Origin: Nitratireductor aestuarii | GTDB taxonomy: Bacteria; Pseudomonadota; Alphaproteobacteria; Rhizobiales; Rhizobiaceae | Assembly: GCF_014641695.1 (NCBI RefSeq) | Contig: NZ_BMIF01000010.1 | Coordinates: 1-64,000 of the forward strand | Length of the DNA: 64,000 bases | Reading direction: 5' to 3' | In this document: piece after piece, positions 54,695 through 63,065 of the stretch | Numbering within the stretch: position 1 is the first letter of the stretch | Layout of the letters: every line of letters starts with the position of its first letter | Notes under the pieces: model-generated | Told to the model about the DNA's origin: nothing | The model's database searches: none | What the model saw: the letters and a program-made list of their open reading frames with translations, nothing else | Program-made: the position numbers and the translations under genes

Positions 54695-55777
54695 ATGACT
54701 GAAGTGCTTGAAGGGCCTGTACTCGTCTTCCGGCAAGGGGCACTTGGCCGGATCAGGCTCAACCGGCCCAAGGCGCTGAACAGCCTCAGCAACGAAATGG
54801 TGGGTCTCGTCATGGAGGCTCTGGACCGCTTCGAGGCCGAGGATGATGTGGTCGCGGTGTTGCTCGATGGCGCGGGCGAGCGTGGGCTTTGCGCGGGCGG
54901 TGACATCCGCGCCATGTATGATGCAGGCCGCGCCGGCACCGATGAAGGCGCGGGGTTCCTGCGCACCGAATACGAGCTCAATTCCCGCATCGCGAATTTC
55001 CCCAAGCCCTATATCGCCATCATGGACGGCATCGTGATGGGCGGCGGCATCGGCATATCCGTTCATGGCCGCCACCGGATCGTGACGGAACGTTCCCGCC
55101 TTGCCATGCCGGAGGTCGGCATCGGTTTTGTGCCGGACGTGGGCGGCACCTGGTATCTGGCCAACGCTTCAGGTGAGCTTGGGACCTATCTTGCGTTGAC
55201 CGGCGAGAGTTTCGCGGCGGGCGATGCGATCCAGCTCGGCTTTGCCGATCGGATGATCCCTTCTGACAAGCTGGAAGAGCTGGTGGAAGAGCTGGGCAGG
55301 ATCGAAACCGTAAGCGAAATCGAAGGCATCCTCGAACGCTTCGAGGAGCCGGCCTATGGCATCGTCCTTCCCACCTATCGCGACGAGATTGATGCGGCCT
55401 TTGCCCATGACGATGCCGAAGAGATCATGGCGGCGCTGGAACGCTCGGTGACGCCATTTGCACGCGAAACACGAGCCACGATTGCATCGAAGTGCCCGTT
55501 CAGCGTGAAGCTCGCGCTGCGGCTGGTGCGTCTCGCCCGGGACGCCGAAACCGTCGAGGAGTGTCTGCTCAACGAATATCGCTCGGGATCGCGCGCGATC
55601 GAACGACCGGACTTCCTCGAAGGCGTGCGCGCTGCGGTCATCGACAAGGACCGCAACCCGCGCTGGAACCCGCCCACGCTGGCCGGCGTGCCGGAGCAGG
55701 AGATCAATCGATGTTTCCTGCCGCGCGAAGCGGAGCCGCAGTTCAGGCAGCGCACGGTGGTCCACCATCGGGGCTGA
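54695..55777 (+). CDS. 3-hydroxyisobutyryl-CoA hydrolase
   Basis: A 360-residue crotonase-family hydrolase (HIBCH type, longer than hydratases). It has GLCAGGDIRAMYD, the GIVMGGGIGISVHG oxyanion loop, MPEVGIGFVPDVGGTWYL with the catalytic Glu, and the C-terminal family extension. It hydrolyses 3-hydroxyisobutyryl-CoA, avoiding toxic methacrylyl-CoA build-up. Gap of 18 bases from the dehydrogenase gene. Confidence 0.93.
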   Translation: MTEVLEGPVLVFRQGALGRIRLNRPKALNSLSNEMVGLVMEALDRFEAEDDVVAVLLDGAGERGLCAGGDIRAMYDAGRAGTDEGAGFLRTEYELNSRIANFPKPYIAIMDGIVMGGGIGISVHGRHRIVTERSRLAMPEVGIGFVPDVGGTWYLANASGELGTYLALTGESFAAGDAIQLGFADRMIPSDKLEELVEELGRIETVSEIEGILERFEEPAYGIVLPTYRDEIDAAFAHDDAEEIMAALERSVTPFARETRATIASKCPFSVKLALRLVRLARDAETVEECLLNEYRSGSRAIERPDFLEGVRAAVIDKDRNPRWNPPTLAGVPEQEINRCFLPREAEPQFRQRTVVHHRG

Positions 55778-55804
55778 CAAGTAGATTGGGAGGAGTGAGC
55801 GAGC

Positions 55805-56707
55805 ATGGCTGAGACGATTGCCTTTATAGGGCTGGGCAACATGGGTGGCCCGATGGCTGCCAATCTGGTGAAGGGCGGGCATTGCGTTACCGGCTTCGAC
55901 CTGTCGGCAGAAGCTTGCGCCAAAGCGAAAGAGGCTGGTGCTTCGATCGTGGGGTCGGTGATTGAAGCCGTCAACGGCGCCGATATCGTCATCACCATGC
56001 TGCCCGCCGGCAAGCACGTGCTCTCCGTCTGGAACGAGATCCTGCCATCCATAAAGGTTGGGGCACTTGTCATCGACTGCTCGACCATCGACGTTGAAAG
56101 TGCCCGCAAGGCTCACGATTTGGCTTCTGCGCAGAACCGGCAGCTTGCCTCGCTCGATGCGCCGGTGTCGGGCGGCGTTGGTGGTGCTGCAGCCGGAACG
56201 CTCACCTTCATGTGCGGCGGAAGTGGCGAAGCTTTTGCCCGCGCCGAACCAATCCTCAACCTGATGGGAAAGCGGATTGTCCATTGCGGTGACAATGGCG
56301 CAGGGCAGGCGGCCAAGATCTGCAACAACATGATCCTCGGCATCTCGATGATCGGCGTGGCCGAAGCCTTCGTGCTCGCCGAAAAGCTGGGCCTTTCACA
56401 TCAGGCGCTGTTCGATGTGGCCTCGACCGCATCGGGCCAATGCTGGTCACTGACGACCTATTGCCCGGTGCCGGGTCCGGTTCCGACATCCCCCGCCAAC
56501 AACGGCTACAAGCCGGGGTTTGCCGCCGCCCTTATGCTGAAGGACCTGAAGCTTGCGCAGGACGCGGCCAATGCCAGCGGGGCGACCACGCCGCTTGGTG
56601 CGGAGGCTGCCCAGCTCTATTCGCTCTTTGCCAATGCGGGGCATGCTAGCGAGGATTTTTCCGGTATCATCAACTTCCTTCGCGGTGAAGGTAAGGGGGC
56701 AAACTGA
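55805..56707 (+). CDS. mmsB: 3-hydroxyisobutyrate dehydrogenase
   Basis: A 300-residue beta-hydroxyacid dehydrogenase. The NAD loop is [15 protein letters not shown] (6-20), the substrate loop [19 protein letters not shown] near 118 and the catalytic Lys in [15 protein letters not shown] near 172. It oxidises 3-hydroxyisobutyrate to methylmalonate semialdehyde, the substrate of mmsA. Its final base overlaps the enoyl-CoA hydratase start. Confidence 0.95.
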   Translation: MAETIAFIGLGNMGGPMAANLVKGGHCVTGFDLSAEACAKAKEAGASIVGSVIEAVNGADIVITMLPAGKHVLSVWNEILPSIKVGALVIDCSTIDVESARKAHDLASAQNRQLASLDAPVSGGVGGAAAGTLTFMCGGSGEAFARAEPILNLMGKRIVHCGDNGAGQAAKICNNMILGISMIGVAEAFVLAEKLGLSHQALFDVASTASGQCWSLTTYCPVPGPVPTSPANNGYKPGFAAALMLKDLKLAQDAANASGATTPLGAEAAQLYSLFANAGHASEDFSGIINFLRGEGKGAN

Positions 56708-57480
56708 TGGCATTTTCAACGCTTCTGGTTGAAACGCGCGGTAAGGTGGGCCTGATCACGGTCAACCGTCCTCAGGCGCTCAATGCGCTGAATTCCGAGC
56801 TTCTGGCGGAAATGAACGAGGCGCTGGACGGGTTTGACCGTGATCCCTCGATCGGCTGCATCGTCATCACAGGCTCGGAAAGGGCCTTTGCAGCCGGCGC
56901 CGACATCAAGGAGATGGCGAGCCTCACCTATCCCGGCACTTATATCGACGACTTCTTTGCAGGTTGGGACCGGGTTGCGGCACGACGCAAACCGATGATT
57001 GCGGCCGTTGCCGGCTTCGCGCTTGGAGGCGGCTGTGAGCTTGCCATGATGTGCGACTTCATCATTGCGGCTGACACCGCGAAATTCGGCCAGCCGGAGA
57101 TCAAGCTCGGCGTCATGCCTGGCATCGGCGGTTCCCAGCGCCTGACGCGTCTCATTGGAAGGGCGAAGGCCATGGAAATGTGCCTGACGGGGCGCATGAT
57201 GGATGCTGAAGAGGCCGAGCGCAGCGGGCTCGTTGCCCGCGTTGTTCCGGCGGGAAGCCTGCTGGAGGAGGCCATGAAGACGGCTGAAACCATAGCCTCC
57301 ATGTCACTACCGATCGCGATGATGACCAAGGAAGCCATTCACCGGGCCGATGAGGTTTCGCTGTCGGAGGGTATCCGGTTCGAGCGCCGCGTTTTTCACG
57401 CAATGTTCGCCACCCGGGACCAGAAGGAAGGCATGGCCGCCTTCGTGGAAAAGCGGAAGCCCGATTTCAAGAACAGCTGA
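56707..57480 (+). CDS. Enoyl-CoA hydratase
   Basis: A 257-residue crotonase with both catalytic residues: Glu111 (GGGCELAMM) and Glu131 (FGQPEIKLG), and the [21 protein letters not shown] sequence of short-chain enoyl-CoA hydratases. In this operon it would hydrate methacrylyl-CoA to 3-hydroxyisobutyryl-CoA. Last gene of the five-gene operon, overlapping mmsB by one base. Confidence 0.94.
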   Translation: MAFSTLLVETRGKVGLITVNRPQALNALNSELLAEMNEALDGFDRDPSIGCIVITGSERAFAAGADIKEMASLTYPGTYIDDFFAGWDRVAARRKPMIAAVAGFALGGGCELAMMCDFIIAADTAKFGQPEIKLGVMPGIGGSQRLTRLIGRAKAMEMCLTGRMMDAEEAERSGLVARVVPAGSLLEEAMKTAETIASMSLPIAMMTKEAIHRADEVSLSEGIRFERRVFHAMFATRDQKEGMAAFVEKRKPDFKNS

Positions 57481-57507
57481 TCCCGCACTAGCGGGACCAG
57501 CTGGTCC
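57481..57507. terminator. Overlapping hairpins after the valine operon
   Basis: TCCCGC-ACTA-GCGGGA (57481-57496) directly abuts and overlaps the 14-base perfect palindrome GGACCAGCTGGTCC (57494-57507), which is a possible alternative hairpin. They occupy the gap between convergent stops. No T run follows; a bidirectional terminator is likely. Confidence 0.5.
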
Positions 57508-57509
57508 AG

Positions 57510-57953
57510 TTATTCGTTGATTTCAGGCTCGACCAGCTTCGCGAGATTGCGAAGCGACTCCTGCCAGCCGAGGTAGCAGGCTTCGGCCGGTATGATGTCC
57601 GGAATGCCTTCCTGCGTTATGTTTACTTCCGTGCCGACGGACACCTTCTTCAACGCAACGGTGACGGTCATAACGCCCGGCAGGTTCGGGTCGTCAAAGC
57701 GGTCTGTGTAGCGGACGAGTTCTCCTGGGACGAGCTCCAGGAATTCTCCGCCAAAGGAGTGGCTGTTTGTGGTGGTGAAATTCCGGAATGACATCCGGAA
57801 GGTGCCGCCTGCATGGGGCTCGTGGTGGTGAACCGTGCAGGTGAAGCCATTGGGTGGCAGCCACTTGGCCAGAGCATCAGCTTCGGTGAACGCGCGGTAG
57901 ACCTTCTCGGGGCTCGTGGTAAGAACACGGTGCAGGCGTACGGTACTTGGCAT
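57510..57953 (-). CDS. SRPBCC (AHSA1-type) domain protein
   Basis: A 147-residue START-like protein of the AHSA1/SRPBCC family. It begins MPSTVRLHRVLTTSPEKVYRAFTEADALAKWLPP, the usual N-terminal beta strand and WLPP turn, and ends in a helix with EACYLGWQESLRNLAKLVE. The ATG at 57953 is preferred to the one at 57962 because AAGGA is eight bases upstream of it. Ligand-binding pocket proteins; the ligand is unknown. Confidence 0.85.
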   Translation of the reverse strand: MPSTVRLHRVLTTSPEKVYRAFTEADALAKWLPPNGFTCTVHHHEPHAGGTFRMSFRNFTTTNSHSFGGEFLELVPGELVRYTDRFDDPNLPGVMTVTVALKKVSVGTEVNITQEGIPDIIPAEACYLGWQESLRNLAKLVEPEINE

Positions 57954-58030
57954 CTGATCCATCCTTGTGCTGCAGTTTGTGCTTCAAGGACGGAGGGTAC
58001 GCTAACAATCCGACATTCCGAAGTGCAGTT

Positions 58031-58288
58031 TTATTCCTCCACCCCGGGATCCTGCCGCCTGGAGGGTGGCGGATCATTCTTCGCCGCGTCCTGGGAAAAA
58101 TCAGGATGCCCCTGATATTGCGTATCCTTTGGCGGCGGGGCGGGTTGAGCTGCGTCCGTGTCGACCAGAGGCTCATCCGGCTCAGGCGAGAACGCGGGAT
58201 CGTTGAAGGGCGGAAACTTGTCGCGCTCAACTTGAGGCTCAGATGGCTTGTCAGGGGTTGAAGGATTGTCGTCGTCCGGCCGGTCCAT
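58031..58288 (-). CDS. Small Pro/Asp-rich hypothetical protein
   Basis: An 85-residue acidic, Pro-rich, presumably unstructured protein (MDRPDDDNPSTPDKPSEPQ start) without hydrophobic segments or Cys. It is believed real because AAGGAG lies six bases before the ATG and a sigma-EcfG-like promoter lies 29 bases upstream. No family is recognised. Similar short disordered peptides occur in stress regulons of rhizobia. Confidence 0.6.
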   Translation of the reverse strand: MDRPDDDNPSTPDKPSEPQVERDKFPPFNDPAFSPEPDEPLVDTDAAQPAPPPKDTQYQGHPDFSQDAAKNDPPPSRRQDPGVEE

Positions 58289-58316
58289 CTCCAGCTCCTT
58301 TCATGGTTTCTGGTTC

Positions 58317-58342
58317 AACCCTCGGGGAACGCGGGTGGTTCC
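58317..58342 (-). promoter_or_regulatory. EcfG/RpoE2-type promoter upstream of the small Pro-rich gene
   Basis: On the minus strand GGAAC (58342-58338) is followed after 17 bases by GGTT (58320-58317), i.e. GGAAC-N19-TT, as in sigma-RpoE2 promoters of Sinorhizobium. It ends about 29 bases upstream of the ATG. Confidence 0.55.
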
Positions 58343-58367
58343 TTTGAAGATGTTGACTCCAGTCAAC

Positions 58368-59381
58368 TCAGCGAGAGGCCATCACCATCGCCTTCACAAA
58401 TCCATCGGGCCGGTCGCGGGTCTGGTTCAATGCCGCTGCCAGATCCTCGAGCGGGTAGGTGTTGGTCAGCAACGCGGTGATGTCGAGCCGTCCCTTTTCC
58501 ACCGCCTCGATCGCTTCGCGCAGGCCGCGCATGTAGATGGCCGGGTCGCGCTCGTGGGCGTTGATGACGTCAAGCCCGCGCCAGTTCCATTGCTGCATGT
58601 TGACCGTGCGGGGGCCGTCCTGATGGTAACCCGCAATGATTAGCCGGCTATATTCTGCAGTGAGGTCGCCCGCAAGGTCGAGCGGTCCCTGCTTGCCCGT
58701 CGCCTCGATCACGCGTTCGCACATGCGCCCGCCCGTGATGTCTGAGACTTTCTGAAAGACCTCATAGTTGTTATTGAGCTGGACGGTGTGTTCGGCACCC
58801 ATCGCATGTGCGATCTCCAGTGAATATGGCCGACGGGAAATCGCGATGACATGCGCACCTGCCAGGCTCGCGAGCCGGGTGAGCAGCGCGCCGAGGAATC
58901 CGGCACCGATGATCGCCACATGCTGGCCAGCCTCGATGCCGCTACGCCGAAAAATGTTCATGGCGCAGGCGAGCGGCTCGCCCGGGAACGGGGTATCCGC
59001 GAGCGAGGCCGGAAGCTTCAATACGGACTCGGCCGGCCCGACGTCATATTCGGCATAGCTGTTGTAGAAGAGTGTAGCGACCGGATCGCCTTCCTCCACA
59101 TTCGTCACGCCCGGCCCGACGGCATCGACAACGCCCCAGCCTTCGTGACCGAGATCGCCCGGCTTGGTGGGGAACTGCATCCATTCGGGACCCGCCCAGG
59201 GTCCGAGGTTCGAAGCGCAGACGCCGCAGCCCAGAACCCGCACGCGCACCTGTCCTTCGCCCGGCTCGGGGATCGGCACTTGCTTGATGGCGATTTCGCC
59301 GGGGCCGGTAACGACAGCCGCTCGCATGAGGCGGGAACCAGTGGTCGAATTGGGAGTCTCGTCGGGAAAAGTGTGGTTCAT
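58368..59381 (-). CDS. Zn-dependent alcohol dehydrogenase family (MDR) protein
   Basis: A 337-residue medium-chain dehydrogenase. The GroES-like part has the Zn-ligand segment VLGCGVCASNLG and a GHEGWG motif near residue 82; the Rossmann part carries VAIIGAGFLGALL near 165. The structural-Zn Cys cluster of classical ADH is missing. Start ATG 59381 has GAGGGG six bases upstream; an ATG two codons earlier sits on that site. Substrate unknown. An EcfG-like promoter lies 33 bases upstream. Confidence 0.85.
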   Translation of the reverse strand: MNHTFPDETPNSTTGSRLMRAAVVTGPGEIAIKQVPIPEPGEGQVRVRVLGCGVCASNLGPWAGPEWMQFPTKPGDLGHEGWGVVDAVGPGVTNVEEGDPVATLFYNSYAEYDVGPAESVLKLPASLADTPFPGEPLACAMNIFRRSGIEAGQHVAIIGAGFLGALLTRLASLAGAHVIAISRRPYSLEIAHAMGAEHTVQLNNNYEVFQKVSDITGGRMCERVIEATGKQGPLDLAGDLTAEYSRLIIAGYHQDGPRTVNMQQWNWRGLDVINAHERDPAIYMRGLREAIEAVEKGRLDITALLTNTYPLEDLAAALNQTRDRPDGFVKAMVMASR

Positions 59382-59412
59382 GCGCATCCCCTCATGGTCG
59401 CTGACAGAACCT

Positions 59413-59437
59413 AACCCGTTCGAACCAATGATGTTCC
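59413..59437 (-). promoter_or_regulatory. EcfG/RpoE2-type promoter upstream of the leftward Zn dehydrogenase
   Basis: Minus strand GGAAC (59437-59433), 16 bases, then GGTT (59416-59413): GGAAC-N18-TT. It ends 31 bases upstream of the ATG at 59381 and lies in the 174-base divergent region. Confidence 0.55.
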
Positions 59438-59485
59438 TTCTACAAGGAAGAAGAAGGTTCCTTAGCCGACAGAGCGTGGCCCAGT

Positions 59486-59510
59486 GGAACAACGGCGCAG
59501 CATTACAGTT
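59486..59510 (+). promoter_or_regulatory. EcfG/RpoE2-type promoter upstream of the rightward Zn dehydrogenase
   Basis: Plus strand GGAAC (59486-59490), 16 bases, then AGTT (59507-59510): GGAAC-N18-TT. It lies 45 bases upstream of the start at 59556, back to back with the leftward promoter. Confidence 0.5.
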
Positions 59511-59555
59511 TCAGGCAGATGAAGTCCTGCTGAAATACTCTGTTGGAGATATTGA

Positions 59556-60731
59556 ATGCGCGCACTCGTCTGGCACGGGAAAGAAGACATTCGATGTGAC
59601 GAAGTCACTGATCCGGAAATTGAAGATCCCAGAGATGCCATCATCAGGGTGACGAGCTGCGCGATCTGCGGTTCTGACCTGCACCTCTACCACAACTTCA
59701 TACCGGCCATGATGCCCGGCGACATTGTGGGCCATGAGATGATGGGCGAGGTGGTGGAGGTGGGGTCGGGCGCAGCCGGCAGCCTGAAGAAGGGCGACCG
59801 CATCGTCGTTCCCTTCACCATCTTTTGCGGAGAATGCATCCAGTGCCAGCGGGGCAATTACTCCGTCTGCCAGCGTAGCAATCGCAAAAAGGAATTCGCC
59901 GATAAGGTCTATGGACATTCAACGGCGGGCTTGTTCGGCTACTCACACCTGACCGGCGGGTACCCGGGCGGACAGGCCGAATACCTGCGCGTTCCCTTCG
60001 CCGACAAGACGCATATCAAGGTGCCCGACGGCATTCCCGACGAAACGCTGCTCTTCCTCGGCGACATTTTCCCGACCGGGTGGCAGGCAGCCGTCCAATG
60101 CGACATCCAGCCGACCGATACGGTTGCCGTCTGGGGCTGCGGCCCGGTGGGCCAGATGGCGATCCGCAGCGCAATCCTGCTCGGCGCCAAGCAGGTGATC
60201 GCCATCGACCGTCTGCCGGAGCGGCTCTCCATGGCTGAGGCAGGCGGCGCGATCCCGATCAACTTCGCCGAAGAGAGCGTGATCGAGCGCCTGAACGACC
60301 TGACCAACGGGCAGGGGCCGGAAAAGTGTATCGATGCCGTAGGAACGGAGTCCCATGTCAGCTTCAAGCATCCGGATACGATCGTCGATCGTGTGATGCA
60401 GATGAACATGCTGAGCAGCGACCGCCCGCATGTTCTGCGCGAGATGATTTACGTCTGCCAGCCGGGGGGCATCCTTTCGATCCCGGGCGTCTACGGCGGC
60501 ATCGTGAACCAGTTCCCATTCGGCTTGGTGATGAACAAGGGCCTGACGATCCGCACGGGTCAGACGCACGTCAATCGCTGGACCGACGAACTGCTGCGGA
60601 TGATCGAGGACAAGCTGATCGATCCGTCCTTCGTCGTGACCCACACGGCAGACCTCGCCGACGGTCCGGACCTCTACCGGATATTCCGCGACAAGCAGGA
60701 CAGCTGCATCAAGGTCGTGCTCAAACCGTAA
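59556..60731 (+). CDS. Zn-dependent alcohol dehydrogenase (glutathione-independent formaldehyde dehydrogenase-like)
   Basis: A 391-residue medium-chain dehydrogenase. Catalytic Zn ligands are in CAICGSDLHLYHN (about 37-49) and GHEMMGEV; four structural Cys are in FCGECIQCQRGNYSVC (about 90-105). The Rossmann part carries VAVWGCGPVGQMA. The large FdhA-type insertion region with GGYPGGQAEYLRVPFAD is present. It probably oxidises an aldehyde or alcohol formed under stress. It begins a stress-type operon with the two small genes that follow. Confidence 0.9.
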   Translation: MRALVWHGKEDIRCDEVTDPEIEDPRDAIIRVTSCAICGSDLHLYHNFIPAMMPGDIVGHEMMGEVVEVGSGAAGSLKKGDRIVVPFTIFCGECIQCQRGNYSVCQRSNRKKEFADKVYGHSTAGLFGYSHLTGGYPGGQAEYLRVPFADKTHIKVPDGIPDETLLFLGDIFPTGWQAAVQCDIQPTDTVAVWGCGPVGQMAIRSAILLGAKQVIAIDRLPERLSMAEAGGAIPINFAEESVIERLNDLTNGQGPEKCIDAVGTESHVSFKHPDTIVDRVMQMNMLSSDRPHVLREMIYVCQPGGILSIPGVYGGIVNQFPFGLVMNKGLTIRTGQTHVNRWTDELLRMIEDKLIDPSFVVTHTADLADGPDLYRIFRDKQDSCIKVVLKP

Positions 60732-60743
60732 GAAGGCCTCCCT

Positions 60744-61298
60744 ATGAAACTTTTTTCGAGAATGTCCGATATTGCCCGTTCGCCCGGCGATCCCGTCGTC
60801 ATCACGCCCGGACCAAGCGTAAAGCCGGCAGCCGATCAGATGGCGAGGGGCCTCGGCTGGTTCAGCCTGGCACTCGGCGCCTTCGAGCTTGCCGCACCGC
60901 GTACGATCACCCGCTTCCTCGGCATGGAAGGTCACGAAAACCTCATTCGCGCCTACGGCGCACGTGAGATCGCCGCCGGAATGACCTCGCTTTCCACGGA
61001 AAAGGAATTAGGTCTCTGGAGCCGTGTGTTCGGCGATGCGCTCGACATTGCAACCCTTATGGCCGCCTGCCGTTACAGCAATCCGAAGAGGGAAAACGTC
61101 GCGCTGGCGTTGGCGGTGGTGGTGGGCATTACGCTCCTCGACCTCGGTTCGGCAAACGCACAGACGATGACCCATTCGCGCCGCAAGGGCAGACACCGCG
61201 ACTACAGCGATCGCAGCGGCTTCCCCGGCGGAGCGATCATGGCCCGAGGCAAGGCGCTTGAGCGGCAACGCAGCGAAACAACAGGTGCAATCAGATGA
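60744..61298 (+). CDS. DUF4267/cyclase-like small membrane protein
   Basis: A 184-residue protein with the LARGLGWFSLALGAFELAAP-type segment near 38 and a second hydrophobic stretch around 118-135 (VALALAVVVGITLLDLG). The GREIA-like GAREIAAGM motif matches small proteins annotated cyclase/dehydrase or DUF4267. The last 45 residues are basic and hydrophilic. GCCTCCCTATG precedes it; the 3' end overlaps the next gene by four bases. Function unknown. Confidence 0.75.
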   Translation: MKLFSRMSDIARSPGDPVVITPGPSVKPAADQMARGLGWFSLALGAFELAAPRTITRFLGMEGHENLIRAYGAREIAAGMTSLSTEKELGLWSRVFGDALDIATLMAACRYSNPKRENVALALAVVVGITLLDLGSANAQTMTHSRRKGRHRDYSDRSGFPGGAIMARGKALERQRSETTGAIR

Positions 61299-61648
61299 CC
61301 GCAATCAGAGACATATCGCCCGGCAGACGCCAGGCCGCACAGGATCGAGGCGACATCCAGAAGGGCCTGACCGGCGACAAGGTGCCGGGTTTCGACCCGG
61401 CCGCTGCCCCGCTGGAAACCGATGCCGAGGCTGCGGGAACGCCTGAAGCCTCGAGCGCTTACGACGATCCTGCAATGGCAACGCCGGCGTCGAACAGGGA
61501 TGCGCATCAATCCTCCCATGCGGATGCGATGCGCAGTTTCGACGGGAAACAGCCGCATCCGAGCCGTCGCACCACCGGCATCTGGTGGTTCCTGCTCGGC
61601 ATCGTTGCAGCGTTGATCGTCGTCATTCTCTTCGTCTTGCGCTCATAA
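61295..61648 (+). CDS. Small tail-anchored hypothetical protein
   Basis: A 117-residue protein: about 92 hydrophilic residues rich in Asp, Ala and Pro, then one C-terminal membrane helix (GIWWFLLGIVAALIVVILFVL). It overlaps the upstream gene by ATGA. It is probably inner-membrane tail-anchored with the soluble part in the cytoplasm. No family is recognised. Confidence 0.65.
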   Translation: MTAIRDISPGRRQAAQDRGDIQKGLTGDKVPGFDPAAAPLETDAEAAGTPEASSAYDDPAMATPASNRDAHQSSHADAMRSFDGKQPHPSRRTTGIWWFLLGIVAALIVVILFVLRS

Positions 61649-61662
61649 TTCAGGGATCCGGA

Positions 61663-62442
61663 ATGGCTGTTCTAGGGGAAGGCGTTGCGTCAACGCGGGG
61701 CGGGAAGACCAGCATTGGGTGGCTGCTTATCGGCTTTGCGCTCGGAGGGTTCTTCGACGGCATTCTGCTGCACCAGATCCTGCAATGGCATCATCTGCTT
61801 TCCGGCCTGGCGGACTCCGTTGCCTCCAACCTGCCGTTTCAGGTGCTGGCTGACGGTCTGTTCCACCTGCTGATGTATGTGATCGCCGTCTTGGGCGGAA
61901 TGGTGCTGCTCGGCTATCGCAGCTTGCAAGAGAATTCAGGCTCGGTATTGCGGCCGGTGCTGCTCGGTTTCGGCGCCTGGCACGTGCTTGATGCGTTCAT
62001 CTCACATTGGGTGCTCGGCATTCACCGGATCAAGATGGAAAGCGAGATGCCGATCGTCTGGGATCTTCTGTGGCTGGTCGTCTTCGGTATCGCACCGATC
62101 GTCATCGGCCTGATGCTGCCGAAGGGTGGACGTCCCTCGCGTGGATCCGGTCGCGTCATCCTCACCCTCACCGTTCTTGCCGCGCTGGCGACCTCTGCCG
62201 GTCCGCTCCTTCAGGGTTCGGATCAGACCATCGTTGTTTTCCGTCCCGGCAAGGACCAGCCAGAGATGATGCAGGCAGTCATGGCGGCTGGCGCAAGCGT
62301 CAAGCAGACGGATGCGACCGGCATGATCTGGGTTGTCGATGAAGTGTCATGGCGAGGCATGGTCACGCTCCACCGCAACGGAGCGCTGTTGGTCAGCTCC
62401 ACGCCTGTGCTGGCCGGCTGTCTCGGCTGGACAAGAGCCTAA
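61663..62442 (+). CDS. DUF2243 membrane protein with extended C-terminus
   Basis: A 259-residue membrane protein with about six helices. The DUF2243 core (FALGGFFDGILLHQILQWHH near 20, and GFGAWHVLDAFISHWVLGIHRI near 108) has several conserved His/Asp residues suggestive of metal or haem contact. Beyond residue 180 an unusual soluble tail (about 80 residues, GSDQTIVVFRPG onward) is not part of the usual domain. The ATG at 61663 follows AGGGAT. Function unknown. Confidence 0.78.
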   Translation: MAVLGEGVASTRGGKTSIGWLLIGFALGGFFDGILLHQILQWHHLLSGLADSVASNLPFQVLADGLFHLLMYVIAVLGGMVLLGYRSLQENSGSVLRPVLLGFGAWHVLDAFISHWVLGIHRIKMESEMPIVWDLLWLVVFGIAPIVIGLMLPKGGRPSRGSGRVILTLTVLAALATSAGPLLQGSDQTIVVFRPGKDQPEMMQAVMAAGASVKQTDATGMIWVVDEVSWRGMVTLHRNGALLVSSTPVLAGCLGWTRA

Positions 62443-62456
62443 GCCATAAAGATAAC

Positions 62457-62476
62457 GCGGCGCCCGAGAGCGCCGC
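62457..62476. terminator. Hairpin between the DUF2243 and DUF4142 genes
   Basis: GCGGCGC (62457-62463) pairs with GCGCCGC (62470-62476) around CCGAGA, with only two T after it. It sits between two convergent stops. Confidence 0.5.
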
Positions 62477-62501
62477 ATTGCTGTTCAGCCTGACGTTCCG
62501 A

Positions 62502-63005
62502 CTATTGCGGGGCCTGCAACTTCTGCACATGCTCCAGATGTGTCTGGATGATAGGCGCCGTCTTGGCGGCATGTGCCTTCAGCGCTGCTTCCTGACCGCT
62601 TTCGGCAAAGCTCGTCATCAGCGTCACGCCTTCCTCATGAGCGGCTTGCTGCGCCGTAACGTAAGCGGCATCGAAGCTTTCCGTGGGCGCGCTGTTCAGC
62701 TGCTCAAGCTGGGCCTTGTGCTTCTCGTCCATCTCGGTCGGTACGGTGACGCCGTCCTTTTCCGCCGCCGCCTTCAGCTCCTCGGAAGCCTTCGTATGAT
62801 CATCGATCATCATCTGGGCGAATTCTTTCACCGAGTCATTCTGCGCCTTTTCGAGCGCGAGCTGACTAGACTGGATCTCGAACATGTCGGAGCTGGCCGC
62901 AGCTGCCGCAAAGTCCTGTCCGCTCATCACCTGCGATTGCGCCCAGGCAAAGGTGGCAATGGAGCCAAACAGGGCGCTCGCCGCTAACAGTCTTATGGGT
63001 TTCAT
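62502..63005 (-). CDS. DUF4142 exported protein
   Basis: A 167-residue protein with a Sec signal peptide (about 1-22, ending FAWAQS) and a DUF4142 ferritin-like helical bundle: FVKEFAQMMIDDHTKA-type segment (KEFAQMMIDDHTKASEEL) and a C-terminal HLEHVQKLQ. It is probably periplasmic. An EcfG-like promoter lies 35 bases upstream. Role in stress is inferred from other rhizobial DUF4142 genes. Confidence 0.85.
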   Translation of the reverse strand: MKPIRLLAASALFGSIATFAWAQSQVMSGQDFAAAAASSDMFEIQSSQLALEKAQNDSVKEFAQMMIDDHTKASEELKAAAEKDGVTVPTEMDEKHKAQLEQLNSAPTESFDAAYVTAQQAAHEEGVTLMTSFAESGQEAALKAHAAKTAPIIQTHLEHVQKLQAPQ

Positions 63006-63039
63006 GAAATGCTCCTGTTGTTAGGGTCGTTGTAAACCC

Positions 63040-63064
63040 AACAAGAGCCTCGTCCGGTTGTTCC
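63040..63064 (-). promoter_or_regulatory. EcfG/RpoE2-type promoter upstream of the DUF4142 gene
   Basis: Minus strand GGAAC (63064-63060), 16 bases, then TGTT (63043-63040): GGAAC-N18-TT. It ends 34 bases upstream of the ATG at 63005 and partly within the 3' region of the Gfo/Idh/MocA gene. Confidence 0.55.
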
Positions 63065-63065
63065 G

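Noticed and set aside
51953-55075. 1040-residue open frame on the minus strand opposite mmsA, the dehydrogenase and hydrolase genes
   Set aside because: It is antisense to three well-supported genes, is His/Arg/Asp-rich without any recognisable domain, and has no ribosome site; it is a shadow frame of GC-rich codon use.
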